Origin: Tubulanus polymorphus
Taxonomy: Eukaryota > Nemertea > Palaeonemertea > Tubulaniformes > Tubulanidae
Direction: 5' to 3'
Length of the DNA: 64,000 nucleotides
NCBI RefSeq assembly: GCF_964204645.1
Contig: NC_134028.1
Span: 8,039,001-8,103,000, forward strand
Part shown: positions 35,270-61,669 of the stretch, in pieces
Layout of the letters: each line of letters opens with the position of its first letter
Position numbering within the stretch: position 1 is the first letter of the stretch
Translations under genes and position numbers: made by a program
The notes under the pieces: generated by a model
Database searches by the model: none
What the model was told of the DNA's origin: nothing
What the model saw: only the letters and a program-made list of their open reading frames with translations

Positions 35270-38200
35270 TAACGTGACACATTGTCTTTAGTACATATAC
35301 AGTCAAACGTGGCGATAAACAACTTGGAAAAAAGTCCACGGATACTGAAATATACGCCCGAGCGCTCCTTCGTTTGGCGCCTCTGAAATTTGATCACATT
35401 TCAATTCATGAGATTACGTAATCATATCGAAGTGATGTTTGTTGATCTGCCAAAATGGAATTATCGACTCGGCTTTGGTGGTGGAAAAGCCTTGGCCAGA
35501 GGCGAGTTACCTGATACGGCTGTTACAATGCCATTAACTACTTACCGCTTACTTATTTAATTGTATTTCGCCGAGTGGAATATCATTGCTTATCGAAAAC
35601 CCATATACAGAGCCGACCTACGTGCCACGTAGATATATCACATCAAAAGTAGTATTTGAAATTTTGCCTTTATAGATACAGAAAAATAACGCAATTCTCG
35701 GCGATTGGTCAATACGCGCACTTACGCCATCGATACAGATTTCCAAAGAAATCGAAGATGTTCCGCAATTTTTTCAGTTTTGTGAGTTTTGTTGCCCAGG
35801 TGCTCCGACTGGGAACATCTCCATTATGAATGATCATAAAACGGGTTGTAAAACGGACATCGATATCATCAATGGATTCATTCTGTCACTTGTAACTGTT
35901 GGATTCAGAGCTCTGACAACCTGGGGGGCACTTCCCTTATCATCTCCGTCAATACTCCGATTTTGACCATCCTTTTTCTTGGGGTATACTTGATTAGTAT
36001 ATAGAACAGCGAAGAGTTCGACGAGTTGAACAATAAGAAGTTAACCAAACTTGAAAAAGATATCGAGAACCATAACTATATTCCGTATGTACGCAAGGCC
36101 TGTACATTTTGTTAAAAATAGGGAAAATCTCTGTTTATTTATTTCACATATACAAACACACATATATAGATAAATATACATATGGAAACGATTCGCTGAA
36201 GATTATTTTGATTTTCTGACAGTGGCAAAAATCCATACTATGCATTATCCGTACGATATTCGTTTTACTTGCGAATAACAAACTATAGTAAACTTTATAC
36301 GCAATATTGACGAGAGCCAAGTTTCCCCTTTGATTCGAGCAAAACTTCCATTTTAATAGGATTGAGTGACAAGGGGAACACAAACAATGAAGCGATATGT
36401 CAAATATGATCTGATTTTAAGTAGTGGTAGTGTTTGTGCCAGCAGCACTATATAAGATACATGTACATAAGATTCAATTTTCAGTTTTGTCAGCAACTTC
36501 TGAGCCCGGCAGCCAAACAAATCCTATTCGACATCATAAAAGCGTATTTCGCTTCGAACCAGGGGACCGTAAAAAACCTTTTGTTACAGCAACACTATTT
36601 CATATAGATTAAACAATATATTATTTTATTGTCGCATTATAAGTCATCTAGGAAGTATCTTCCGAGCCTGCGGACATCTTATTTAAGAATTAAACTGCGA
36701 AAATTTGCGCTTGAAACGGTGTTCTGATTGATCGATTGTCGACATTTTTTTCAAAACGGCAACTGATGCTTCCCTCGTTTCCTACGTTTTTTTTCAAGCC
36801 CCCGTAATCGTTCTGCCGCATCAGTTATGGTTATAGCTATGAACCCTGATCGAATGTAATTTCTGTAATTGTATAAGAATCGGCGATTTTTGAAATCGCG
36901 TGCGGGCGCCAATCTATATCATTTTCGTGAAGGATATAGAAAATAAAATAGCTCCGACATCGATTTCTTCGATTCTAGCCGAAAAGAAATTGGCATGGCA
37001 ATATTGCGGGGTAGTGAATCAATTGTTAACGGGCCTACACAGCTAGGGAAAATTCTTAGACAATAGATCAATTTTCTTTTTATGCAAAGGTTATTGAACA
37101 TTTTGAAACTTTAGTATTACATGTAAAGATAAGTTATAACTCTGGAGCTCATTTGAAAAATAGAATTCCTTTACACGGCCCGTTTCACGGAGCGACATTT
37201 AGGTTACTAGTATATGGTATAGTTTTACTGGAAATTGATTTACTAATGAGAAAAGTTGATTCGAACTTAATTGAAATGTAAAAGAAATTGAAGCGCGGTA
37301 ACCGAATAACCATTAGTTAACCTGGCGGATCTTCGCCTGCCATAAGTGGAATCCTCCATTGCCACAGTACCCCATTGTTTTATGACTACATATGAGACTG
37401 TGCGACCCACTCCCGGTAGTGCCCATTACAATTGCCATACGATTCTAAACTTCTTCAGGCAGAGGTTCGTGGATATAAAAAGATAAAAAGTCCTGTCATA
37501 TCATCATCATTATCATCATCCTCAAATTACAGACTTAACGCAGTTGAACAATGGCCGCCGTTTATGTCATTATATCATCATGTTACGCATATACCGGCGC
37601 AGGGAAATACAATAACATTAGATATGATTATAGAATGCCTTTATCGATCCTTGGAATGTTGTTTTAAATGGGTGATTTTCAAGTACCATGTTTATGTTGT
37701 CAAAATTCAAAAAATGCGTATCTTCAGATTCGGAAAAACACGTCTAAGTACCCGAAGTAGGCCCTATCCACAGTTCAGTTTATGAGTAAAATTTGAAGTT
37801 CAATCTAACTCACTCCATCTTTTGTTTGTTTGATTGATTGATTGACTTGATTTGCTTTACTTCGATTTTATGATTATTTTGTGAAACCCCACGCACCTGA
37901 CCGAAACATTGGAAACATCAATTCAATTCAATTCAAAATAACATCGCTACTCAAATAGAGACATCGACCCGCAAAAGTGGATCTATAGACCACCCCAGTT
38001 TCAATAGTGTAGGGGAGGCGGTTTTTTGATTCGTTTATTTATATTCGACGTGGAAAAAATTGATCAAAATACGCTCGCGTGTATTAATTCAATTTATCTA
38101 CTAGAATGTTCTTTGGAAACTTCATTGCAATGTTTTTCGGCTGCCACGAATAGACGCAGATATAGACATGAGAACAGTTTGACGACTCTAGTTTGTTTGT

Positions 38201-40860
38201 AGCTAGTAGGCACACGTGTAGCATCGAATTTCTCCGGCAGAGTTGTAACCGATCTTGTTGCTTTGATGAACGCTGTTTGTAGAAATCGAGCGGATATTGC
38301 GCGCCCAATTCACGTACGTTACTGAACGCCCAACGTACATCAGAAAAAAAGAACGGCGCCCGAAACCACGCAAAATACGTTTTATTTTCATATCAATTGG
38401 ATTTATTCCAAATATTAAATTATGGCATCGATTTTTCGTCGCACTCGTTTCCCCGAGGAAAACAAACCTAGATGTCTGTCGGAGGTGTTGGTTTAAAAGC
38501 CCGAGGCGCCAGAAATGACTACAAAAGCAGGAGAATCATTATTTGAGTAAACCATTTTCGACATAAAGTATTGTACATAGACATGTAGATAGTAGAGTGT
38601 CCTTAAATGAAGGTTATTAGTCAGTTCTTCAGATGTTCAATTTTGAATTCGAGCTTCGCTCATCATTCAGGAAAAGTCGTTCTCAAAAGTGTTTGCCGAG
38701 TGTTATCTTTAATCTTGAAAAATAACTGAATTACATCTTGTGATTTTTTTTCATTCTCATATTCGGGGCCACAGTTTGACTCATTGGTATCAATTTGTAT
38801 TCGTTTTCGAGTTATGAATCCAAATTCGATTATTGGCGAGCTGGTAGACAAGTAACCTCCTTCATATCTATCACCAGACCCGTCAACCTATCATTTACTA
38901 CATCAGGGTCAAATACAGGAGACGAGTAGTACTTTAAAGGTTAACTATTTCATTTGACGCACGAGCTTTCGTTACTGTAGTGTATAGTAGCTGCATCGGG
39001 TGAATAGTCAATGGAAAAACAAAAACATTTGAATATTGTAATAAAGAATTAACACAATTTTTAGAGGGACATCAGAAATTGCTTCAGGGCAGCAATAGAT
39101 TTTCGATAGCATAGACAACCTAGCGGGACGGTGCGGCAATTTCTGGGAGTGTCCCTGACAATCAGGGACAGTTGGCATCTCTGTACCACCGTAGACTCGA
39201 AAACATTTTAAAATCCATGCTATCGCCTTACGATGCTTTCATTGCCGCGGAGGTCCCAGGGCGCCATGGAATCTCCTCATAATTGTTATACTGAAAACCG
39301 CGGTGTTTTCCTATTTCGGTGAGGAATTAATCACATGTTCTCAATACACGAGTAGTTATTTCTCGAAATATTACATCACATCGAAAATCGTTTCAGAAAA
39401 GAATTCTTTCAGTACAAGTCAGCCGTCTGCGGCGAGCCGGAGCCCGAAAGGCCAATAAAACGACGCTTATTACAAAACAACGCGTATCAAAAAAGATAAA
39501 ACGAAGAAAAACTAAGTCACGCAAATCTGTGATGTTTATTGTGATGCGTATACGCGGATTAATTCGCGCTCGTCGGCAGAAGCTAATACCGTCGACGCAT
39601 TTCCCTCAATAATCATTCGTTACCAGTTTTTACAAAGCGTTTGATTTTTCTCGGTATCTAATTATCCGGCGCGGGGTGTCGAGGATCGCGTTGCCGTCGT
39701 TAAATATTCCCGGCGCATTGGCAAATCGGATAACGTGATCCGGCGTTTCATGTTTTCGGCAAGATTCCACTAAGAATCTCAAATCAAAAGAATTAATTTG
39801 CCAGCCGAGATAACGATGCGTGTGTGTACAAGTTTTTTCTTTGAGGTGATTAGGTTGATTTGCCAGCAACCGGAGACACCGAAAATCCACGGATCCCAAA
39901 AATTGTTTATATAATATATATACACAGACATTTTTGTTCGCGTCGTCTTCGACCGGGAGTCCGTCTGATTTTTTCTCAACCATCGCTTGTAAGATATGGC
40001 TCATATATACGGGATGGGGTGTAGGGTTACCTCCCGGCGTATTGTATCGAGATCATAGCATTTACCATTTTTCGCGTACAGACATTATTTCACGACATCA
40101 TTTACGAAAGTTCAAATTCAATTCAGAAAATGATAGATTCATGACAGAGATTATTGGTACGCACATCTTCGAATAACATAATCTTGCCAATATTCCAAAA
40201 TCACCAGGGTCACCACCAGAGCCCAGGGTCTAGTTTCAAGACTAAAGAAAGAGATTAACTCGATTTTTTTTTTTTGGTTTCGTTTAGTTCGGCGAAGTTG
40301 CCTAATATTTTCTCTGATTCTAACCGCGAGTTCAGTTTTATGAACAAGTTTAAGCTTAAGGTTAAGTTTGAATTCTCGTCCTCTTTGAAAACATGAAGCT
40401 GCCAATAGTATAATTGAACACCAACATTTTGAGTTTGACTTTTTGTGAAACTGAAACGTTACAGGTTTGTCTAGAAATTATTATATCAAAATATTTTTTA
40501 TTTGTTTTGAATTATATGCTACTTCTTATCGTAATTTGAATCGTAAATGAAGTATCATTATTATCATTATTATCAGTAAGTGTATTCAAATATCTAAAAC
40601 CTCCCGAATTATCCGTCGCCGATTATGGGGAGTGCCAATCCTAACCGTTTTCTCCGAGGGCTCGTAGCACGACGCTCGGACGTGTTAAACGATACGGCGA
40701 TCAAATTTCGATTTGATACATTAACAGATATTTAGAAGATATTTGGTACCAGGCGGTCTGTGCACGTATCGGCACACGATCGTAGAAAAAACTGAATAAC
40801 ACACACAATAGACGCACGACGCGCGGCGGCATCAGTCGTTAGTGACATCGCCAACATGTG
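35270..40860. other. Gene-poor interval upstream of DRGX
   Basis: About 5.6 kb with only short, unsupported frames on both strands. Seen here: one arm of a foldback family at 38925-39015, simple repeats (TCA/TGAT runs near 37500 and 37840), and AT-rich sequence. It could hold DRGX regulatory DNA, but no specific site can be defended. Confidence 0.5.
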
Positions 40861-40867
40861 ACAAGTT

Positions 40868-40873
40868 TATAAA
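40868..40873 (+). promoter_or_regulatory. Candidate TATA box for DRGX
   Basis: TATAAA in 'tttataaacaccctgg', followed 212 bp later by a strong donor GTAAGT at 41081. An acceptor at 41849 lies 15 nt before the DRGX ATG. Together these suggest a noncoding first exon ending at 41080. A CCAAT-type ATTGG lies downstream at about 40918, an unusual position. Modest support. Confidence 0.4.
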
Positions 40874-41864
40874 CACCCTGGGGAGGTGTAGCAAATGATT
40901 ACGACTAGCTGCGCGCTGATTGGTCGATTATCGGTTGACAGATACAATGCGCGTCTAGCGATGGATGATGCGCTCGGCGAACGGGCCATTCTCGCATCCC
41001 GCAGCTTCTCTGACGGATACACACTCAGATATTTACCGTTTATCAAACCAGTCGCCAAATTTCATTCCGTACGAATATTCGTAAGTATGTTTAATAGATA
41101 TATGATGATTTCGCTAACCTTTTCATGTTGATTTCAATTTTCAATTTTATTATCGCGATACGAATCTCACCTATTTCGTGTATTTCTTGTGTAACGTATT
41201 ACTATTTCTCTTTACGTTCAAAAGCATTTTTTCTGAAATACGGTTATCACGAGTTTCGCTTATGATTGCTCAAACTAAACAACTACTTTTTGCAACGGTA
41301 AAGATTTTCGATGCTTATATATATATGGATAAAGTGTTGATATAGTATGCTAGTTGAGTATTGAATACTTATTAAGAATGATTACGTTTTCGTTAATTAA
41401 AGTATTAATGGATATAACGAATCGCTTGTATTTCCCTCTAATGATAGCAAAATTTCGCAGAGAGTCTTTATGTGTTTTTTCTGATATCTATAATTAACTT
41501 CCAACGTTTTCGAATACCCTAAACTCACTCGAAAAAAATATTTCTTGCGTTGGGAAGCATGTAATTCTATCCGTATTAAGACTGAATGAATCGAAAATCT
41601 TAAGATAGCTTTTCATACGCGGTAATTAAATTTCAGGTTATTCATAAGTGAACTCGCGTATTTGATCTAATTAAATTGTTTGTATACACAATCGGCGAGA
41701 TTAATGATTCTTCGACATGCATTTCAGATACAATATGTAATCCCAGTTCAGAACGTCAAGATATGATCGTTTGATTATCGACGATAGATGAAAACAGTAA
41801 TACGTGTTCAAATTCAAATTATACTGTTTTCAAACTCTGTATTTTGTAGGAATCATTTTGAACG

Positions 41865-54801
<12,937 letters not shown>

Positions 54802-54828
54802 AAACATGCTATTTTTACATTCCGAAGT

Positions 54829-55025
54829 CAGGGCGGATCCAGGGGGACTTAGAGACTGAGATATGTAAAAGTGCATTAAATTTTTTGAGCTCCCTTTTTC
54901 GCTAGACGCTTTTGCCTTTTTGGACATCAGACAAACTATTCAGAATTAACCCCTTTTGGCACATCAAAGTGCTTAGTGACAAGTTGTGACAAGTTCTTCA
55001 AAATTGGCCTCTGGATCCGCCCCTG
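54829..55025. mobile_element. hAT-like MITE, 197 bp, immediately after DRGX
   Basis: The ends CAGGGCGGATCCAGGGGG and CCTCTGGATCCGCCCCTG are inverted repeats. The flanks share a GAAGT core (tccgaagt / ttgaagtg), consistent with a decayed 8-bp duplication. It abuts the DRGX stop and may supply its 3' UTR. Confidence 0.6.
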
Positions 55026-55855
55026 TTGAAGTGGCTCCCTATCGAATTTAAAATTGTAAATGAAAAATGCACTGACACCTCGTATTGTATATAGTTACTG
55101 TATAGATGAATTTGAGTTCGTTGGTATTTTTGAAACAGCCGATAATATCGTTTTTTTCCCGATCGATCTATCGTCGAAAAATAAGATATTTCATCAGTGT
55201 ATTCGTCTACGTGTATTCGTATTCTCAGATTGTCAGCAGAACTCTACCGTCGTGTATTCATATCAGAATCATCGCGTGATGAGGTCGCCGTGAATTTTGA
55301 TTGAGTCATTTTCTCATTAGCACCGCGACTAGATAACTGGGTTGCTCATCTGGGAACATCGTCGGCAATCTTATGAATACGAAAGTTATGAATTATAATT
55401 ACAGGCCGACGTCAATTCGTCGCTTCGTGATTTGATCAATTACACAATTATAGGCCAAGAAATTGAATACGGCTGATAACGGCGGGGAAAAATTCGCCGA
55501 GCCACCCGAGAGCTGGATTATTCTGTTATTATATCAATCAAAGATTGCCGTAAAGCAGTCGTTATGTCGTTATCATATCAGTCTAAAAACCGGTGTCGTA
55601 AATTAGACAGCGATATTGGCAGTGTCGTGTGAGTAATTTGTACGCTGTAAGGAAATAAACTTGTGTAAGATACTCGGGGGTATGTGTGTGAGTGTGTGTC
55701 GTCTGCCAAACTGTACGCCACATATTGATAACAAAACCATCGCACACGCTATCACCGTCTATGATTGCTCGTAGGTCTAACCTATTCAGTATACGGTTAA
55801 GAAATTAGTTTTGAAACCCACTATATAAACTATTCAAAAGCGAATTTTATTGATC

Positions 55856-56035
55856 AAAAATTTAAATCAAAAGACGTTTCGAATTGTTACTAGCCCCATC
55901 GCCACCAGACGATCATCTGTAGAGAGATTTCGAAACGTCGTGCCTTTAAACTTTAATTCTGAATTTTGTATACAGTGAATTTCAAAGTGAATATCTATTC
56001 TCCGCGTCTGAGTGTGGCTATTCTGCGAACATGGT
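55856..56035. repeat. Degenerate relative of the 15745 foldback
   Basis: 'aaaagacgtttcgaa' and 'tttcgaaacgtcgtg' are inverse arms, with 'gatcatctgtagagagat' between. Downstream 'gagtgtggctattct' also occurs after the 15745 copy, so the shared unit extends at least 150 bp. Confidence 0.5.
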
Positions 56036-56908
56036 TAAGAAGTTAGTGTAAATAGGTGTATGGATATTGAAATAGACACAGAAACCTGCATCGTGAAGCC
56101 ACGTATGTCTTTCGCATCAGGAGTTGAACCCGTACGCATCCGGTACTCGCATAAGAATGCAAAATTATTTTGGACAATTTGAAATTCGATGAAAGAAAAT
56201 TTGTATACATTTTTGGCGCTAGTGACAATTTCAGATATAGGCACGTAAAAACGTCATAAATGTTTTTAATTGGAACAAAATGTATTTTGCCAATAAAATT
56301 TGATAAAAGTACAAAAATGCAAAATCAGTAAATCGATCGATCGATATCTTGGCAAAAATGGATTTTTTGTAAATATGCTATATAAAAGTGCACTTTATTT
56401 ATGTCTCTCAGCCAGGAAAAAGTGCAATATTTTCGATTTTCAATTTATTGGAATAATCTCTTTTGTATCGCGCGAAATTTATGGAAAATTTCATATACAT
56501 ATAGATTATTTTTTGTTATGTATGTTGGTGTTCCTACACACGCCTAGGCTGTTTATAAAAATATAGGGCCTACATACATATAAATTCAAATATATTATTG
56601 TATCATGGATGGTTAAAAAATAAATTACTATCGTTATATTTATAAATCTGAAATTTTGAAGTTGCTTTCAATTTTCTGAATTTGAGTCACGGTATCAAAA
56701 TTATCCTTTCGCTGCTTCAGCAAAGTAAAATGAATTCTACTTGGACGCCATTGATTTTTTCAAATAGTGGACATGAAGAATCAATGATTATACATTCTCA
56801 TAACGCGCTGAATATTTCGCATAGGATCATTCGAACAAAAAGCAGTTCGTACTAGTTCAAATTTAACGCGACAAATAAAACGACATTGTCGATCCATTTT
56901 AAACAGTT

Positions 56909-57023
56909 GTCAGGATGGCCGAGCGGTCTAAGGCGCCAGACTCAAGGTTCAACCTTGCCTGATTACGGGCTCGAGTGTTCTGGTCCACGAATGTGGGCGT
57001 GGGTTCGAATCCCACTTCTGACA
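56909..57023 (+). tRNA. tRNA-Leu (anticodon CAA), 31-nt intron
   Basis: 115-nt plus-strand gene whose 84-nt mature part is identical to the copy at 52509-52626 by eye, including discriminator A. The intron at the same site is 31 nt and differs by a few substitutions and a short indel. It lies about 4.3 kb from the first copy in opposite orientation. Confidence 0.95.
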
Positions 57024-57029
57024 AATTAT

Positions 57030-58240
57030 TTTTCAACCGTATCGATCCGCTTTCTTTTCGGTTACCTGTTTTAATATATCATATTCGAACCGACTAAAAC
57101 TTAGTTCTGAAACTTTTTTCCACCGCAATCGATTTTCACCTAGCCTTAATGCCCGTTAATATAATGACTGTTTTCGCAAACAGATGAAATCGTTGACCCG
57201 TTATGCGCGCATCTTCAAACGCCGAATAGCAGCAAATCATCGAATCAACTCTCGCTCTTGACAAGCATTGATGTCGACAAAAGCCGACCGACAAGACAAT
57301 CCGACTGGCACTACTGGCGAATGGCCCATATTTTGATCTCGTTAAATCGTGATCGTTAATTCAATCTCATGTGTCATTATCGGTAAAGAATAGCAATGGC
57401 GCTTGTAATCTGCTTTTGTACCTCCTCATCCCTAACACTGATTGCCGAGAAAATTCAATTTGCTGCCAACTAAATTCAGTAATGTCGCCCGTAGCCGTCG
57501 TTAATCTAATGCATATAACGGGCCTCGTAAAGGAATCAAAGTTGATTTACTTTACGCTGTGAAGACGCCTCGCACCGAAATTTGTTTTCCCATTCAATAA
57601 GACAACTTTGATTTTCATTAAGGCGCCATGAAGAATGGAGTGGATGTGCTGATCTAATTTGTGGCCGACGATTCGCACCGGTGCCTGAAGATATGGCGAG
57701 TCAACTTCCATCACAGATCACCGCGCAACCGCCGCCAAGATGGCATATATGAAAAAAGAGAACTTTATAGGAAAGCTTAACTTTTATGATTATTTGTCCA
57801 GTCCACAGATTCCAGCTATACATTAGTGCTATTGCTGTTATAACATGATGACATCACTCTGAAATTCATTTTGAAATACAGTTCAACCTTGTTAAGACGA
57901 AACCTGTGCAATGTTTTCCAGCATATCCAGTCCAGATTTGGATAATACGAAACCAGTTTAATACAATTTCCTTTTGGCCCACAAGATTATGTTGACCATG
58001 TTATTTATTTGCTTTCGATTTCGTCCCATTTTTGTGTGTCCCTTACAAACTCACCACACCTACCGGGAGCGGAACAGGGTTTTCGATTTGGAAATCGAAG
58101 TTCCACTGCATGAAACAACCCTCCCTGTATTTGTGAAGACCGAATTCTCGCCAAGGATTTTTTTCCATTGAAAGGGTAAACCCCGGTTTCGCATGGACCT
58201 GGATCATTTCACGGTATATGGTATCATCGGATGCAAAGTC
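57030..58240. other. Intergenic interval with repeat remnants
   Basis: No coding exon was recognised. It contains a degenerate pogo-like end near 57880 (CAGTTCAACCTTGTTAAGAC) and an inverted R2 copy at 58030-58100. Confidence 0.5.
58030..58100 (-). repeat. Dispersed repeat family R2, inverted copy
   Basis: 'gtgtcccttacaaactcacc', 'acacctaccgggagcgg' and 'cagggttttcgatttgg' are the reverse complement of the R2 block order. Confidence 0.65.
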
Positions 58241-58241
58241 A

Positions 58242-58392
58242 GGGGTTGTTCAAAAGCTGGTTAAAGATAACTTGTGGACAAATGCCATTTTTAGCGATGA
58301 ACTTTGGTACGTGCACACAACTATCCACTTATAAACTCTAACCATATATATAGCTTATACGTCCATGTTCTAACTTTTGAGCAACTGGCCCC
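58242..58392. mobile_element. Short MITE of the CAGTTGCTCAAAAG family, copy 2
   Basis: The ends 'ggggttgttcaaaagctgg' and 'cttttgagcaactggcccc' are inverted repeats. 151 bp. Related to 33584-33699. Confidence 0.65.
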
Positions 58393-59411
58393 AGGAGTCC
58401 ACGCAAATATCAATAGCCTACGCCTCGATGCCGAGTTAGATCTCTGATGCCACCGCTGGCAAGTGTGTAAGACAGTTACGGCTATGGCTCGGGGCTATCA
58501 TCAGTGTCGGTACCTCCCCGCCACATGCTCCGCTAGACAGAGAATCATCTCCTCCGTAGCTCTAACCAACATCGCCAATTGTCAATTAATGGATTAAATA
58601 AGCGCTAGTGATTAGTGTAAGAATAGTGTCGTTGATTAGCTATAATGGAAAAGTGGTCCTTCGGTGTAATAGGATTGATAACACAAGTGTTCTTACATGA
58701 ATTACCGTCGTCAATAATATTACAGGCACAAGTCGTCGAGTCTGGATAATGTACCCGAGTTACAAACGCGAATCTAGCAGGAAATTCTATAACCGGAATA
58801 AATTAGCATAAAGTCGCGAATGCTGTGAACTCGGTTCTGAAGCATGTAACTTTCATTTTAGAAATGTTGGTTTAATTCAATGACTTTTATCTATCTATCT
58901 GATCAGCCAAATCTTAAACAGCGCAGTCACTCTCCCTTATTTACAATTTCCCTGAGTTGTCCCTGTTTTTTTCCATTTTACAAAGCTAAATTCCCAGAGT
59001 GAGTCGGCAGCTGAATTTCTTGGTTTAAAATGTAACAATATATCCATTTTTGATGAAGCAATGATTAAGAATAGTTTGGTTAGTATATCCCAGTTTTCCA
59101 GGGGTTTTCTGGTGCAAAATTTGTCGAATTCTTCGAGTTTTTCATCATTTTTTTCCCTCGATTTTTCTGATTCACCGAGGTTTCCAGGTTTTCAGGGTCA
59201 CAGTGGCGCCACCCTGTGTAACTAAACCACGGCACTGAAACGTCAATATCATAAGACGTGTATTTTGCCATAGCGGACAATTGTGGGAAATTCTATCATC
59301 ACAAACAATCATCAAATCGTTAAGTTATTCACACATACGTATACCATTTATTTACACGAGATTAACAATTTCTTAGTCGCAGAAATTCAATATATATCTA
59401 TATCGTTGCAA

Positions 59412-60095
59412 TCAGAGTAAATCTTGGATTTTCACATTGCGACGTACGGCGTTCGAATAGCCCTCTTTGAAATGAAACCAAATATCTTTACTGAGAGCGT
59501 CGTCTTCAACTTGCTTCGTCTTTCTGATTACAGCTGAAAAAATCGCATCAATATAAAACATATATAAGCGTATAAAGATGATGAATACGAAAAAATACAT
59601 GAAATATAAGATACGCAATTATTTCATTTCTGTATAGACAAATGAAACTGATTTGTATACACTGAATTTCGAATTTCAGATATACAATTCCCTCGGGTGA
59701 AAACGTTCATTCTTTCCGTCGATGGAATTGAAAACTTCGGCAAAACGTCGACGTTTCGGAGTTAATTCTCTCTCTCTCCATTATTGGGCGAGGATTTATT
59801 TGAACTAATCTTCGTCGACGATCTCTTTGAGATGCTCGATCACATCTCGGGGGACGCGGGCGGGTCTTCTCTTAAAAAATAATAATAAGGCCAACAACGA
59901 CACTATATACTCTTTAAACGGCATCGAAGTTCAACGTTTAATCCGAAGCCAAAACGAGCGCGCTATCAACTTAACGTAATCTTTAAAAGAGCGATTATAA
60001 ATTTATAAGAGTGTAAACTTACCGTTTCCAGTCCCTGATGTGGTTGTCGGCTGCTTCACTTTCGAGACCGTGCGCCCGAAAAAGTCCTTGGAGAC
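59412..60095 (-). CDS. CHTF18: CHTF18 (Ctf18) C-terminal exons, partial
   Basis: Two minus-strand exons, 60023-60095 and 59412-59533, joined in phase 1 and ending in TGA. They encode SKDFFGRTVSK..., then IWFHFKEGYSNAVRRNVKIQDLL. This matches the conserved Ctf18 tail (DFFGR...; FNEGVSNAVRRSLYIRDLL in vertebrates). That tail is the segment through which Ctf18 binds Dcc1/Ctf8 in the alternative clamp loader, which loads PCNA and supports sister-chromatid cohesion and leading-strand synthesis. The AAA+ core and all earlier exons must lie right of the window, at least 3.9 kb upstream, so the preceding intron is large. Strong splice sites (TTTTTTCAG acceptor, GTAAGT donor). Identity is well supported by the C-terminal motif. 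Confidence 0.85.
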
Positions 60096-60619
60096 CTACA
60101 AAACAATACGCAGACGGTCGTTTATTACATATCGTTTCATCGACTTTTGAAACCGACTTTATTTGTAAGAAGATTTCATTTTTTAAGTCTCGGGGAAGTG
60201 GAAATGCATCATCAACGCGTCGTCTCCCGACGCCGAATTTGAATTTTAAAAGGCGAAATGAAATGAATCACGGGGTAAAACCGTTACCCCAGAGGGTTCC
60301 CGGTTTACATATCATATAGTGCTTTATATTAATGTATTAATGCAGGTATCAATCTGTCCTGGTCCAACCCCAAAGGAACGTGGTTATAAAGGTCAGGATC
60401 TTGTCCGAGCGGCTTGTACAACTAAGTTTCGATTTTGGTCGTGACTGAAAGACCATAAGTCGTCTTCGATAGAAAAGTTGTTGGAGCCAAAATGAACAGC
60501 GAAGTCTTGCCTGTGCTTTGTAATAGTTTTTAAGTCAATATGGTAATCCCGGGGCTAACCGCAGGGTTAAAGATGATACCAGTATATAAAACCGGCCCTG
60601 GAAAAGTATGACAATCGGG

Positions 60620-60896
60620 CTGGCGATCACACGAGCGTTTTTGACCCGTGCCAAACACGCGGGTGTGCCAAATGGGCCCGCGTTTGTACCGACCAAAACC
60701 GTCGGACCAGGCCGGAGTCAGAATTAAGCACGGAGCAAAATTATTGCGCGCGTGAGTGATGAAGCATTGTTACGTATTGAGTGAGTGGTTTACGTGTGAT
60801 CACGCGCTCTGCTCGAATAAGGCACGGTTAAAATTTGACCCGAGCCCGATCCGTGCCAATTTAACCCAGGTAAAATCGTCTCGGTGATCGCGGCTA
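60620..60896. mobile_element. MITE family with GCCGCGATCACACG termini, copy 2
   Basis: The ends 'gcgatcacacgagcg' and 'cggtgatcgcggcta' are inverse. The interior matches the reverse complement of 27604-27897 ('gtgccaaatgggccc', 'gaccaaaa', 'gagtgagtggttt'). Confidence 0.7.
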
Positions 60897-60980
60897 TATA
60901 GCGTGTATAGTAGCAGCTCCATCAAAGAAAAACGAGCTTGCTGCCTGATTACTCCAAGGTTGGAGAAAAGCTGAGATATT

Positions 60981-61665
60981 GATTTGATTTGATTTGATTT
61001 GAACACTTTATTTTTCAAATATAATTTACGGCATAGTGTACAAAGCATAATACAAAATACAGTAAATTAGACCTGGAGGGGCCTGTAGAAACTAAGGAAT
61101 AGTTTGTATAAAACAGGTCCCTCAAAAGAGAAAAGAAAAAAAGAGAAATGCAATAAAGAAAATAATATGCTCACAGTCAACCCTTAACACACAAAATGCA
61201 ATCAAAGTAAACTATGATAACAGCTTGATTAAGATATAATCATTTAATAAGCCAGTTATTTTCTGAAATATTCCAAAAACAATAATTTTAGTTCGAATAA
61301 CTGTATGATAAAATCAAGCACAAAGTTGCTTTCTATAATTTCTTAGGAACAGTTTAGAATTTTCCATGTTTTTTAGATTTTCACTGATGTTATTCCAAAG
61401 TAAAGGGCCGGATACTTTTACTGAAAATTTTCTTCTTAGACTATTGAAAGAAAGTGTTTGTAAATCTTGACATCGCCGAGTATTGTGACTGTGGATTTGA
61501 AAATTTTGGCTCCAATAATTTTCGAATGATTTCGGTAATTCGGAGTGGACAGATCTGTAGATAAAAGTACCTAGCTGAAGTTTATTATATTTAGATGGCG
61601 CACATGGGCGGTCCGTAAAGTAATCACTGACACCACTGTAAAGTATACGGCATAAGCTTCAGTGA
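60981..61665 (-). mobile_element. 5'-truncated non-LTR retrotransposon (LINE), 3' fragment
   Basis: On the minus strand a frame from about 61660 to the TGA at 61314-61316 encodes a typical LINE reverse-transcriptase C-terminus: SGVSDYFTDRP, FIYRSVHSELP, HSHNTRRCQD, FSVKVSGPLLWNNI, LFLRNYRKQL. About 330 bp of 3' UTR follows, with an AATAAA and a short (TCAAA)n tail at 60981-61002. A second copy of the last 100 bp is at 63768-63868. The HSHNTR...GPLLWN signature is shared by CR1, L2, Rex and Jockey-like clades, so the clade is left open. The polymerase core is missing; it is a dead insertion. Confidence 0.8.
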
Positions 61666-61669
61666 TCAT

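Noticed and set aside
37432-37785. 117-residue plus-strand frame
   Set aside because: It begins in no particular context, contains a simple TCA repeat (Ser run) and has no conserved motif or paired splice sites.
40895-41131. 78-residue plus-strand frame near the DRGX promoter
   Set aside because: It crosses a strong donor at 41081, and splicing to 41850 would hit a stop at once. It is better read as a noncoding first exon, at most a uORF.
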